Assembly: GCA_024138025.1 (NCBI GenBank)
Contig: JAMXBD010000390.1
Coordinates: forward strand, 310,001 to 374,000
Source: Combretum micranthum
Lineage: Eukaryota > Streptophyta > Magnoliopsida > Myrtales > Combretaceae
DNA length: 64,000 nt
Reading direction: 5' to 3'
A program made the translations under genes and the position numbers. The number at the start of each line of letters is the position of its first letter. The stretch's first letter is position 1. Of this stretch, positions 11,989 to 23,935 are shown piece after piece. The notes below the pieces were generated by a model. That model was not told the origin of the DNA and searched no databases. It worked only from the letters and a program-made list of their open reading frames with translations.

Positions 11989-12891
11989 CTAGGCCTCTTT
12001 CATCCTTTGTTGAATAATCCAGACTTTATCCGAGGCATCTTGGATGAGATCTGGTCCAATTGTCAACTTTTCTACATCATCCCAAAATAGAGGTGATCTG
12101 CACCGTCTTCCATACAAAGCTTCATATGGTGGCATCTTAATTGTTGAATGATAGCTGTTTTTGTAAGCAAGTTCTACCAAAGGTAGATGTGCTTCCCAGC
12201 TTCCCTTGAATTCCATAACACATGCTCTCAACATGTCTTCTAAGGTCTGTATAGTTCGCTCTGACTGTCCATCGGTTTGGGGATGATAAGCTATACTGAA
12301 ATGTAACTTAGTTCTCATACACTTCTGAAGACTTGTCCAGAATTTTGACACGAATCGGGGATCTCGATCCGATATAATTCCCGCTAGAACTCCATGTAGT
12401 CTTACAATCTCTTTTACATATAGCCGAGCCAACTTCTCCATTGAGTAGGTCATGTTGATGGGGATGAAGTGTGCTGACTTAGTAAGTCGATCCACTATTA
12501 CCCATATGGCATCATATCCAGCTGATGTTCGGGGCAAACCACACATGAAATCCATTGTAATTTGATCCCATTTCCATTCTGGTATGGTCAATGGTTTCAA
12601 AAGTCTTCCTGGCCTTTGGAGTTCAATCTTTACTTGTTGGCATGTGGGACGCTTCATTACGAATTCAGCTACATCTCTTTTCATACCATTCCACTAAGAG
12701 TGACTTTTAAGATCTTGATACATCTTGGTACAACCGAGGTACATGGTATATCCTGAGTTATGTGCCTCACTCATAATTTCCTTTTTCTTCTTCTCATCAT
12801 CTGGCACACATAATCTTCCCTTCATTCTTACTACATCCTCTTGATCTATCTCAAAATCATCATACTTTCCTCCTTGTTCCTCACATTTCAA
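11989..12891 (-). pseudogene. Gypsy integrase, zinc-binding remnant and catalytic core
   Basis: The core is open for 231 codons (11989-12684). The three catalytic acidic residues are visible: D in TMDFMCGLP, D in SDRDPRFVSKFW, and E in GQSERTIQTLEDML. This is the best preserved part of the element. The N-terminal zinc domain (12694-12891 plus the start of the core ORF) is damaged: the second His of the usual HHCC set is Tyr in SGYTMYLG and the first Cys is Arg in KRPTCQQVK. A stop and frame change separate the two parts. Integrase inserts retroelement cDNA into the chromosome; this copy would not be functional. Confidence 0.88.
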
Positions 12892-13560
12892 TTTTTGTTA
12901 ACTTCGTCATATCGTTGAGATTCCTTGATCCTATCTATCAGAGTCGGCTCCATCACCAAATGGGAAATTTCTGCTTCTACACTCTGTCCCATAAATTCCA
13001 TGCTCAATCTCTTGAATTCCTTTATAAGTTCTTTTTGGGTTGTAAGCATGGTTGCAACTTCTCCGTGATTCTTTTGACTCAAAGTGTCTGCTACCACATT
13101 CACTCTTCCAGGGCAATAATTTATCCCGAGATCATAATCCTTGATCAACTCCAACCATCTTCTTTGCCTCATATTCAATTCCTTTTGGGTGAATAAATAC
13201 TTAAGGCTCTTATGATATGTGTATATCTCACATCTCTATCCATATAGATAATGCCTCCAAAGCTTGAGGGCAAAAACAACAGCAGCTAACTCAGATCATG
13301 TGTGGGGTAATTCTGTTCATGTGGTCTCAATTGTCGTGAAGCGTATGCAATTACCTTCCCTTCTTGCATAAGTACACATCCCAAGCCATTCCTTGAAGCA
13401 ACACTATGGATGGTATATGGCTTTTTCGGATCTGGTAAGGTTAAAATTGGGACAGATACCAATCTTTGGTTTAACTCTTGGAAACTTTGTTCTCACTTCT
13501 CATTCCAGATAAACTTCTCATTCTTCTAGGTCAACTGAGTTAGCGGCTTGGCTATTTTCG
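12892..13560 (-). pseudogene. Gypsy RNase H region, degraded
   Basis: Hand translation of the minus strand shows the RNase H landmarks [13 protein letters not shown] near 13320-13365 and [15 protein letters not shown] near 13130-13175. The latter continues to a decayed ADTLSQK (usually ADALSRK). Several in-frame stops interrupt it. The last 96 codons (12888-13178) are open and run into the linker before integrase. RNase H removes the RNA strand during reverse transcription in this family. Confidence 0.75.
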
Positions 13561-14245
13561 AGAAATCTTGCATGAACTTTCTGTAATAGCCAGCTAATCC
13601 AAGGAAACTTCTAATCTCAGTTACTGTCTTTGGTTGTTTCCATTCCATTACGGCCTTAATCTTTTCAGGATCTACTGATATTCCGCTCTTTGAGATAAAC
13701 ACTTGGATAGTTTGGCATATAACTTGTGCTCCCTTAATGTCTGTAATGCCATTCTCAGATGTTCTTTGTGTTGCTTTCGTGTCTTGGAATAGACCAAAAA
13801 ATCGTCAATGAAGACAATCACGCACTTATCCAAGAGCGGCTTATACACTCGATTCATCAAGTCCATGAAAGCAGTTGGTGCGTTAGTCAATCCAAAGGGC
13901 ATAACCATGAACTTATAGTGTCCATACCGAGTTCTGAAAGCGGTCTTTGACACATCTTCTGGTTTAATTCTTAGCTGATGGTTATCCCGATCGTAAATCA
14001 ATGCATGAGAACACACTTTCTCCTTATAGTTAGTTAAAGAGATCGTCAATCCTTGGCAATGGATACTTATTCTTTATAGTGACCTTATTGAGTTCCTAAT
14101 AGTCAATACATAGCCTCATCGATCCATCCTTCTTCTTTACGAATAACACCAAAGCTCCCCAAAGCGAGACACTTGGTCTAATGAATCCTTGGTCAAGTAA
14201 TTCTCATAACTGCTTTTTAAGCTCTTTAAGCTCAACGAGTACCAT
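13561..14245 (-). pseudogene. Gypsy reverse transcriptase, degraded
   Basis: The open stretch 13672-14049 carries [13 protein letters not shown] and the active site FIDDFLVYS (FIDD codons at 13801-13812). FIDD/YxDD holds two of the three catalytic aspartates. Upstream, hand translation of 14050-14240 gives [13 protein letters not shown] and [14 protein letters not shown], the first RT motifs, interrupted by an in-frame TAG and a frame change. Downstream, [18 protein letters not shown] near 13540-13600 marks the thumb. All standard RT blocks are therefore recognisable but broken. Confidence 0.85.
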
Positions 14246-14911
14246 TCAATATGGTGTCTTGGATGTGGGTTCCGTCTTTGGCATCAAATCAATCTCGAAA
14301 TCAATTTCTCGTTTTGGAGGTAATCTAGGCAATTCTTCTGGAAAAACATCGAAGAATTCATTAACGATAAGGATGTCGTCAATGTTAGGTCTTTCCTTCT
14401 CTTCTTCCGTGCTTCCTACATAGCTTTCTATTCCTTCCTCCACTTCTTCAATTAACTCGAATGAGCTTAACTCCAATCTTTTAGAAGCCTTGGATTCTCC
14501 CAAAAGTGTAGTTTTCATCCCATCCTGTCCCATGAATTCGATTTTCTTACTTCTATAATCTACTTTCGCTTTTACCATGGACAACGAACTCATTCCGAGA
14601 ATCACTTCGTACTTACTGATTTCTACTACTATAAGATCGGTGGTTATATCATAGCCTTGTATCTTCATGGGGAAATTCCTTATTACTTCTTTGGTAGTCA
14701 CCACACTACCCATGGGGGTTTCTATATGAAAACTTGTTGTGGTTGTGGTGATGGGTAAATTGGTCTTCAAGGCTATACTAACGACGATAAAGGAATGTGT
14801 CACACCGGTGTCGAAGAGGTTATAAGCAGTCAGGTCCCTTATTTGTATGGTTCCTACATTCAAGACGCGTGTGTTACTAACCTTATGGTCTTTATAGGGT
14901 TTCCTAAGCAT
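14246..14911 (-). pseudogene. Gypsy aspartic protease and linker to RT
   Basis: This 221-codon open stretch holds the retropepsin active site as LFDTGVTHSFI and the second flap-side motif VILGMSSLS. It ends in FFDVFPEELPRLPP, the conserved bridge into reverse transcriptase. In the family the protease cuts the Gag-Pol polyprotein. The DTG triad is intact. A stop separates it from gag (14992) and from RT (14245). Confidence 0.85.
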
Positions 14912-14991
14912 TTATCGTTTCTCAACACATATCATATATTATCACTTATATTCAATAGATATCAAAACAAGCAGATATTTATGGGTTGAGG

Positions 14992-15345
14992 CTAACCTGT
15001 AACCAAGCCATAGTCAAACTCCTCTCCATGGTCCTGGGCAGCCAATTCCTCTCCTTCTTCAGCATCTTCTTCACAAACCCATTGCCCTTCAAGGTTGTAG
15101 ATTCTCATCCCATGCATAGATGATGCCAAGTGACTACCACTTCCGTTCCTACTCCTTGTCGGAGTAATTCCTCTTGAAGATCCAACAGGTCGATCCATTG
15201 TAGATTTCCTCTGAGGACATTTATTGGCAAAATGTCCAGTTTGTTTGCACACGAAACAAGTCGTAGAAGCTTTCTTTGGGCAATCACTTGATTTTGCACC
15301 ACCTCTCCTTGTTCCAACTACAACTTCAAATGAGGCCTCAATTTT
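14992..15345 (-). pseudogene. Gypsy gag C-terminus with zinc knuckle, 5'-truncated
   Basis: The open stretch 14992-15378 contains CFVCKQTGHFANKC, an intact CX2CX4HX4C knuckle that binds genomic RNA in this family. After it come a Ser/Gly/Arg-rich linker and an acidic tail. The upstream capsid-like retrotransposon gag domain, normally 200 or more residues, is absent. Beyond about 15345 the minus-strand translation breaks into stops and no longer resembles gag. Confidence 0.75.
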
Positions 15346-16759
15346 CATAAGAACTTGAATTTTAACTACCCAAAGCATATACCATGTTCCTAAGTCAATT
15401 TCTACAACTAAAAATTCATAAAGCTCTCAATAATACACTTTAAATCTATGGCCTTACTTTATTATGAATTTGGTTGAGTTTAATTAAGTTTCTTCCTCCT
15501 CTTCTAATATTCTTTAGAAGTAATTAGGGCTAATCTTTCATTAATCAAGCTTAATTAACACTAAAAAGTTAATATGGTTTAAGGTTTAAGCTTACCCTTT
15601 TAAGACCTTGAGAGTGTTCTAGAAGAGAGGAAATGAGAGTATAGAAAATGAGGTAAGAGAGAGAAAGGGAGAGGAAAAACATGCTATAAAATAAAAATTG
15701 AAAGGGTCTAAGGTTTTTTCTTACTTCACCACAAGGTGTCATGTGGTACCATCTAGACCATCCAATTTTACATATGTTGGAAATTTGACAATGTAACTAG
15801 TTTAGGGTTTAAAATCCATCTTAGGTATAAATTATGGATCAATTATTCAAATAAGTTAGTCTCATCTAATTTTACTAAAATTCAAATTTTAATTCTTGTA
15901 AAATTTTTATCCAAAAACAATTTCAAACTCTAATAGTCTTAGTTTAATATATTTTTAATTGTTTTGAATTTTCAATAATCTGGGTTGTTGGTTTAGAGAA
16001 AAATAGCAAATGTTAAGAGCTCCCATGTTTAATTGATTTCATATAGCTTTAATTCTTGATGATCACTATTCTAGTCATTTTATGGGTTTTCAATTTCCCC
16101 AATTTACCAATTATGTATTGGAAATTAAAATCCACATATCAAGTGATATATCCATATTAGTTTCTTCATAGCATGGGCTATTACTAGTCGACAAATTAAC
16201 ATTTTAATTAATCTAGAACATCACATGAAAAATTATCCCAACAAAAAATCTCATATCCACTAATTCATCTTAGTTTGCTAAGAATTTCATGTCCATATTT
16301 CCAATTGCATTTATACTAACTCGTTATTATACTTGAAATTTATCATCTAAACTCTCTTAATACCATATTATAATTTCAAGATTTAATGATAATTTCCTAC
16401 TTCTTACAAGTTACGTCATACACAAGTACTAATTTCACACATTCCACATCTAATTTTGCAAATTCAACTAATACTACATCCAATATCTAATTCCCATATT
16501 AACATATTCTCCATAAATTCAAATAAACATCAACCAAACATTCATTATTAAAACAAATATTTCCTGTAGCTCACGTAACCAAAGCCTAACTTTACATACC
16601 ACCAATCCCACTTTAATAACTGCAAACTCCCAATGCTATATGCTAGTTTAACATCTTATCTTACTTAAATGTGCAACATCTTCACTTATTTTAGTTGTTG
16701 TAGCAAAATGATACCTTCAAAACACTCAAGTACTTAACTTTAGCTACCTTAAACATATA
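15346..16759. other. Unassigned DNA between truncated gypsy and L2 fragment
   Basis: No ORF of note. On the minus strand a C/T-rich stretch (complement of about 15610-15680) is followed by GGGTAAGCTT near 15595, resembling a leader plus splice donor. A TATAAAATA lies at 15685 on the plus strand. It could be an LTR or a leader of another retroelement, but it shares no visible sequence with the gypsy 3' LTR start at 11368. Both borders are approximate. Confidence 0.3.
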
Positions 16760-18460
16760 CCTTTACGCCCATGTCAAAGATGGCTAAATAGGAGTCTGAA
16801 AGAACTATTTAAGGATGGGTAAATAGGAGCCCGAAAAAATTATTTTAGGATGGAGCAAGTAGGAGTCTGAAATAAACTACATCACCGGATTTCAAAGTTG
16901 GTTTTTAAAGAGCATGAAACACCTAACCCTAAATGGAGGGGTAAATGTAAACCCCTAGATTTTTCGACAATTCTTAAGTTCAAACCCTAGAATCGGAAGT
17001 CAACTAGAAACCCTAAAGTCAACAAAAACCTATGCCAAAACCCTAAAGTTTAGATCCGACAATCCTGCGCTCTTAAACCTTACACAATGAAATTGAGTTA
17101 ATAATCTATAATAGTTCATAATAATATAAAGAAGCTTAAAAAAATCAAATTCGCCAAATTCTAGTGTCTTTCGGATCCGAACGGGATCAGTTTTTGAAAA
17201 CCATTCCTCGGTATACCGAACGGTAAAAATATTCCGATGACACCATTAGATTAGTATTAATATAAGAAATCTAAAAATATCAGTTTCGTAATTTTTCGAT
17301 AATTAAAAATTATAGATATCGCAATTGTACACGTATTTTCTTTACTACCGATAACTTATTAGTCTTGTTTACTATTCATTATCCTATCTTACTATTCATC
17401 TATTTCTACTTTTTCTTATAACCTATTTTTACTACCTATATACCTATTTTCTTTTTTTTTTTTTTACTTAATTTTCTCTCCCTCTCCCTCTCTTGGCCGG
17501 TACTACTCCCTCTCTCTCCATCCCGATTATTTTTTTTTTTCAATTTATTTTATTACATCAAATTTTCCTCTATCTTCAACATAAATACCTTCTTTCCCTC
17601 CACTTCTTTCACACCTTCATTTTACATAACAAAACTCTCTCAAATTCACTCCACAAATTCTCTCTACAATTCCTCTCTACAACCAAATTCTCCTAAAATC
17701 CTCTCTACATAAACCATTCACCACATATTACTATCCACATAATATCACACTTGTAAACCCCTAAAATTTTTTGTTAATCTTAAGTTTGATCTTAGAATTA
17801 AAAGTCAACCGAAACCCTAAAGTCCAACAAAAGTCTAGTTCAAACCCTAGAATTTAGATCCGGCATTCTCGTATTCTTTAGCCTTAGAAAATGAAGTATA
17901 ATTAATTAGTGATAATAGTTCGTAATGTCTTGAGGAAACATAAAAACATCAGATTTACGAATTTCAAGTGTCCTTTGGACTCAAACGAGATCAGCTCTCG
18001 AAAAGTATGTCCAGAATCCCGGAATGATAAAAATATTTAAATAACACAGTTATGACCGATTTAATATAACGATTTCAAAAATATTAGTTTCATAATTTTT
18101 TGATAACTAAAAATAATAGATATCGCATTTATATGCGTATTTTCTTACTACCGGTATTTTACTAGTCACATCTACTTTACATTACACTATTCATTACTAT
18201 TCCACACTATTCTTTTATCTCTACTTTTTCTAACACTTACTCTTACAACACCATAACCTATTATCTTTACTTTTTACCTTTTCCATAACCTTATATCATA
18301 TCTACTTTACAAATTATTACTTTTAATACACAAAAATCCAAAAAATTACATCTCTCTCTCCCCTCTCTCTCCTTGGCCAGCACAATCCCCTCTCTCTCTT
18401 CCTCTATTTATTTTCAATCTTTCTTTAATTAAATCACTCAAAAATCACTCATCATTTTCC

Positions 18461-18468
18461 TATAAATA
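18461..18468 (+). promoter_or_regulatory. TATA box of L4
   Basis: TATAAATA in the context CCTATAAATACCCCCTCC, 709 bp from the start of the unit, the same distance as in L1. A long C/T-rich leader follows. With U3 only about 0.7 kb, the R+U5 part is about 2.9 kb, unusually long. Confidence 0.7.
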
Positions 18469-18590
18469 CCCCCTCCTCTTTCACCTCATTCACACATTTT
18501 CTACTCACAAATTTCACTCCAAAAACTCTCTCCAAATTCCCTCTCAATTACTATCCCAAAACTCTCTCAAAATTCCCTCACAAAACGCTC

Positions 18591-18612
18591 TTCTTCTTCT
18601 TCTTCTTCTTCT
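18591..18612. repeat. (TTC)n microsatellite in the L4 leader
   Basis: About seven TTC units lie in the C/T-rich leader downstream of the L4 TATA box. The other copies lack this expansion, so it arose after insertion. Confidence 0.8.
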
Positions 18613-20028
18613 ACAAACACTTTAGATAAAAATTCTCTTTAAATTTCTCTTACCATGTCATGTAACTTTACATGACCATAGTGCGAGTTTCCTAAACTTA
18701 ATGTTATGAAAGCTACACTATGTTCATGTATTGTTCTTGTTCATGAAAATATATTTATGTATTTCTATGTTGTTATTTTACTTTTGCTCATTTTATGATA
18801 GATTTTATGTTAATCTCTTATATATATGTAACTAGATATAATTATGTACTTGTATATAATTTTTAGAGCATATAAGCTCATTGTTATTTATTTACTTCCA
18901 AGTAATGCAATTTATTTAATTATTTCATGTTATTTTAACATTAGTCTCTAGTCTTAGGCTTGTCCTCATCAAGTCAAAACATTATTTGTTTTCTTTTTCT
19001 TATTTCTTTTTTGGACTAGTCCATTCTTAGTCCAGGAATACCTTGATGAAGCTAAGATTCCCAATACTTGATATATTTCTTTACTTGCTTATTTTATTAC
19101 TTATTATGTATTTCTTATGTTTTTACAATTCTATATTCATGATCATGCATGAACATATTGATTTTGTCTCAATAAGATAAAGAAGGAAAAGTTTTCTTTA
19201 AAAAATAGAAGTTCATATCTAAAATAAATGTTGTTATGAAGGAAATAATTTTTCATGAAAACTTAAGAATTTATCTTAACAAATCTCTTCTAGAAGTCTA
19301 GATGAGTTCATTATAAACATATGAACTTTTAAACAATACATACATACACTTTATAAAGTCATAGAATGGAAAGGAACTCTTGATTAAACAAAAGTTTTAC
19401 TAAACTTTACTTTTCATCAATATTTTAATTTCAAATAGACTAGTTTGACAAAAACCAAGAAATCCCCTTTCATAAAAAAATAGAAATGATCTTAAGAAAT
19501 AAGATTAATAAACAACTTAGAGAATCATTTATCTAAATATAGAATTATCAATATTTTCAAAAAGTATTAGAAACTAAGCTATAAGAAGTTTAGAAAATAA
19601 AAATCATTCTTTTAAAATTTAAAAAGACTAAGAAAATGAAATTAAGGAAAAGAAAAATGCTCATTCAAAATAACTTGAGAAAGTTTCTAGTTAAAAAGAA
19701 ATTTTCAAAAGTTTTACTTTTCCAAAGTTTTTAAGAACTTTAATTTTACCAAAAATTCATGGTTGAGACAACTTCATAAATTTCATGCATTTAACATGAG
19801 TAAATGAATATATACATATATATACGCATTTCTAAGGTCTTACCAACTATTATAATATCTATCTCTTTGATTCAAGTTTTTATAAAAAGAGAAAAAGTGA
19901 GTTTTGCAAAAATTCGTGGTGAAACTGATCACCACTGTTTCAGAGCTCAAATGACTTAGTTTGATAAAATAGTTTTAGAATTGAATAGATCTTTTCGAAT
20001 AGGTAGAAAACGGTATATTATATGCGTA

Positions 20029-20073
20029 ATTCCGAGTTAAAATGATCAACTTATGCCCATTTTAAGTTGGAAT
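20029..20073. other. Conserved hairpin block of family L (best example in L4)
   Basis: The arms ATTCCGAGTTAAAATG and CATTTTAAGTTGGAAT pair over 14 of 16 positions around a 13-base loop. The same hairpin, followed in family sense by its flanking TATAATATACCG and TCGAAAAGATC block, is present in every family L copy that covers the site (L1, L3-L8, L10, L11). It lies in the R/U5 part. Its role is unknown; a leader RNA structure or a nucleoprotein site is plausible. Confidence 0.55.
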
Positions 20074-21612
20074 TATTCTCTATACGAATTTTAACGATCT
20101 TATGACATAGTTTTTTTATAAAAACCCTAGAATAAAAAAGAAATACTCATATTGGGTATAGATTAGGTGATCTCGAGGAGGATTGTCCATACCCAGAAGA
20201 TTATTACGATTAGTGAAAATCCCGAATGACTCATCCATTAGAAGAAAGGTATCATCATGGCTGAGTGAGTCTACTCTCCTTTATTTTTCATACTTATGAT
20301 TGTGCTTGTAAATTTAGTTGCATTAGAATTTAGGCAAAATAAAATGGAAGTTGCATGATAGTATGTTGAAAGAATATTAAGTATATCGAAACATGATTTG
20401 TTTGTAATAAAGTTGTATGTATATTATTACATTGAAGTGTTTGAAGTTGGTTGCTCACTTAAAAGAAATTAAATATAATGACTAGATTATGATTAAGAAA
20501 TTATGCATGCACTTCATATGTTAAGTCACATTGCATTCACTATTATACAACTGGTGCGACAAGTGTATGATAGTGGTGGTAGGCATAACTGGTATATCAT
20601 GTATGTGGCCAATAGGAACCGGTAAAAACTACATAAGTTGGTGGCTAGTAGGAGCCTGTAATAATTATATATTTTTGATGGTGTATAGGAGCCAGTAAGA
20701 TCTATAAAAATATTCTCAAACGAAATTGTGGCTGTAATTGGCCGGAATACCTAACCCCGAATGAAGGGCATAATTCATTCAACATATGATTCCCAAAAGT
20801 CATATGTCTTGTTTGCTCACGTGTTTGTTGCATTTTATTTGCTTACCTAATAAACTTGGTCTATATTTTACTTCAAGTATGAATTTTTGGGGATTTACTC
20901 ACTAAGCTCATAAGCTTACGCTCCTATAGGTATTTGCATTATTAGGAACACCTATTTTTGTACCCAAGGTCTCCTCATATCCACGTAAGTATTTTTTTGA
21001 AGCTTTTGGAGGAAATCTACTTGAAGATTTAAATTAGAATTCCTTTGAAATCTTTGATGTAGTATTTAAATATTGTAAAGACTATTTCAATCTTTGGGAT
21101 TTAGTGGGAGTATGCCCCTAAGAATCATGTAATAGACTTTTGGTTATTAATATTATGATCTATGTTATTTCTAGATCCTTGTATGTTCATTTTTACTTGC
21201 TTAGACCACACTTCCCAAAAGCGTCTCCTATTACCGTGCTAAGCGCCTTACATGTAATACTAGGACTTCCGCATGACCAAGACGGTCATTCTTAAGTCTT
21301 GATATTATATGTGGCGGGCTGGAACGTTTAGGGTACCCTTCGGGGTGTGACAATACTCATCTACCAGCTTACTTCAACTCAAAAACACTCTTAGGTAAAC
21401 TTCTACCATTATTCATTTTTCCATGTCATGTAACTTAGCATGACTATGGTGTTGTTTCTTGAAACTCATATGAGTTGTAGAAGCAACAACATGTTCATAT
21501 TTTGTTCTTGCACATGCCAAGAAATTCCGATTTTATTATCTTGTTACTATGACGATATTATGTTGTTATCATTGCTATTATGCTCTTGACTTAACTATAT
21601 ATATATATTATC

Positions 21613-21622
<10 letters not shown>

Positions 21623-21643
<21 letters not shown>
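21623..21643. repeat. (TA)n microsatellite in L3
   Basis: A run of TA repeats lies in the second piece of L3, at the same place where other L copies have shorter TA runs (for example near 6357 and 58555). Confidence 0.7.
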
Positions 21644-22164
21644 GTTTCTTAAAGCCTAAATGCTCATAACTCTTTTAACTTGCTTTTATTATTCTTAATG
21701 CACTTATTATTGCTTTTCTTTTCTTTCTTTTCTTTTTCTTTTGGGACTAGTTTATTCTTAGTCTCGGGTTACCTTGATGAAGCTAAGATTCCCAATTCTT
21801 GATATTATTATCTTGCTTATTATTTGTTTCTTATATATTTCCTATATTTTCATCATTTTCATACTATATACTCATGTACATGCATAATCATAATGATATT
21901 GTCTCAACAAAATTTAAAGTGGAATTTTCCTTAATAAAGGAACATGAAACTATACTCTTTTGTTATGAAACTTGTCACTAAATAAAGAAGTTTGTCATCA
22001 ACAACTTAGAAAATGGATTTTTACATTTCCTAAATGTCAATAAGGATAATTTTACCGAGGAAATAAACACTCTCTTTTCATGATAAGCAACCTAAGGCTT
22101 AGTATTAATAATTTGTGATATATAAGTCTTTCATAAATAGCTTAGGATTGGAATCTTTTCAACT

Positions 22165-23833
22165 TGTTAGTCCTGTTAAAATAATCAAGAGGGAGGTGAA
22201 TTGATTATTATATGAAAATTTTCGCCTCTTTTAAATAAAAACAAAATATTATTGAAAAGCGTGAGAACAACTAAATAAATAAAATACAATAATTAAAAGA
22301 TCAGAGTTAGAAGATTAGGCAGCAAAATATAGTGGTTCCGCCTTATGCGTCAGTCCACTCTTCTAGCTTCACACTGGGGTCCCGGTTGTCTTTACCGGTG
22401 GTGTTTCACTATATCAAAATTCAAATGAGAGTACAATCAAGCCACCGTATTGGCAAAGTCTCACTATTGAGTCTCTTTAGCATAAACTCTAAGCGAACAC
22501 TCAACTATAGTGATAGCTAACTCTCACACACTTCTCAAGAAGTAACAAATCTTTGAGGATGAAGAATATAAAGTTCCTCTAAAAATTAGACTCAATAAAA
22601 TATATGAGTAGGCTGATTTTTCTAGGAGAAGAAATTCTTCTTTTTATGCGAATCTGAATGCATGTTCTTGTCTTTGCTTCTGATTCCTTAAATATATCTC
22701 TTAATCACCAACGACTATTTTTGCAAAATTCAAAAAACTTCTTCTATTAAGAAATGATGGATAAATATGACGTGATCTTCTCTTCCTTTTCTGTTGTAAT
22801 TTTAATTTTAATTTGAAATGATATAAACTATTATGATCTTCATCCAAGATATTAGATGTACCGACATCTTCTCTTGTAATCCTAACTTTGGATAAACTTG
22901 AAGAAATATTGTTATAACCACTGTGATCTTCTCTTCATATTTGAAACTGAGGTTATCATTCTTCACGGGATTTTCTGAAATGAAAAAAAAAAACTAACAA
23001 TATCTTTGTTTTTATATATCTTTGCCGAAACGTAATCTTACAGGTGAATTTTCAAAAATCAAATCTTTCTTATCTAATGTATGATGTGATAAGCTTCAGT
23101 GGTTACCAAGATATTCTTGTCATAAGCTTCTTGATAGATTTGAATAAATAAACTTGATATTGTAATCTTTATCAAAAAAGTTGGTTGTGATATTAAAAAA
23201 AAAATTTGAAGACCTATTCTCTTGTAACAAACCTTATCCTTCATATCTTTACTTGTATAACAAATCTTATCATAGAAAAACATCATGATAATTTTGTCAT
23301 AAAAAATAATTCATGCATTTTGGTAAAAATAATTTGAAAAATCAAATTATTTTATCTATATAGAAAAACTTGAAAATATCTTGATGTGATTTGATCCCCA
23401 TGATATTAAATCCATCTTTAGTGTAATACATCAAGTATATTACTCAAATATACTTTCACGAACAAAGCTGGGTCTTGACAAATATTAAAACAAAGTTTTA
23501 ATCACTTTTAAGATCAACAAAAAAAAATCGTATCCAGCTTTAAAGGTTCTAAAATAGCTTCTGTTAACTTCATCTTTCTATTGAAGAAGGTTCTGAAATT
23601 GCCTCTGACTAGCTTGATAAGCATATTTGTCTACTAACGTAAATTCTGAAAATGCTTCGGAAAGACTTTCTTTAGATACCAAAGCTTAAACGAACCTTCT
23701 AAAATAACTTCTGACTTTATAAAAGCTCATTTATACAACTATCAAAGGTTCTGAATAAGCTTTTGTTCAATCATACCTAGAAACAATTAATCTTCCTTTT
23801 GTTATCATCAAAATATTATTAGAGAACTTAATA
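22165..23833 (-). repeat. 3' LTR of the copia element
   Basis: On the plus strand it starts TGTTAGTCCTG and ends GAACTTAATA, so in element sense it begins TATTAAG rather than the usual TG. Both LTRs share this. It is 1669 bp; relative to the other LTR it lacks about 44 bp near 23655, probably lost between two short direct repeats (AAAATGCTTC). ORFs at 22332-22520 and 23074-23286 lie inside it and are not genes. Confidence 0.88.
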
Positions 23834-23848
23834 TTCTCCTCCTTTTTG
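23834..23848 (-). other. Polypurine tract of the copia element
   Basis: The complement reads AAAAAGGAGGAGAA immediately before the 3' LTR, preceded by GTTATCATC. This is the usual primer site for plus-strand DNA synthesis. A second similar tract (AAAAAGGGGGAGAAA, complement of about 23943-23958) lies about 110 bp farther inside the element. Confidence 0.75.
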
Positions 23849-23935
23849 ATGATAACAAAACATCTCTATCACTTAAAATTTATTATCATAGCAGCACATA
23901 AACACATTGTATAACAGCACATAACATATATTTCA

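Larger units (their letters stand above)
11369..15345 (-). mobile_element. Decayed Ty3/gypsy chromovirus, Tekay/Del-like internal region
   Basis: On the minus strand the domains run in gypsy order: gag zinc knuckle, aspartic protease, reverse transcriptase, RNase H, integrase, and a chromodomain-like tail. Integrase before the chromodomain, together with the C-terminal sequence, points to the Tekay/Del chromovirus lineage. The reading frame is broken at many places by stops and frameshifts. The main gag domain and the 5' LTR are missing, so the element is truncated at its 5' side near 15345. It is a dead copy. Confidence 0.85.
17752..21352 (+). mobile_element. Solo LTR-like unit L4 (family L), nested in L3
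   Basis: It starts TGTAAACCCC and ends GGGGTGTGACA, 3601 bp. The flanks ACACT (17747-17751) and ATACT (21353-21357) form a 5-bp TSD with one mismatch. It is the clearest plus-oriented copy: TATA at 18461, C/T-rich leader, CATGTCATGTAACTTTACAT dyad near 18655, GACTTGATGAGG-complement block near 18970, hairpin block at 20029-20073, AGGAGCC-type subrepeats near 20560-20700, dyad at 20783-20806, and the closing GGTACCC block. There is no internal region. Confidence 0.8.

Noticed and set aside
16946..21352. One 4.4-kb LTR from TGTAAACCCC at 16946 to GTGACA at 21352
   Set aside because: A second TGTAAACCCC at 17752 has its own TSD (ACACT/ATACT), and the first 0.8 kb continues beyond 21357, so two nested units explain the data better.
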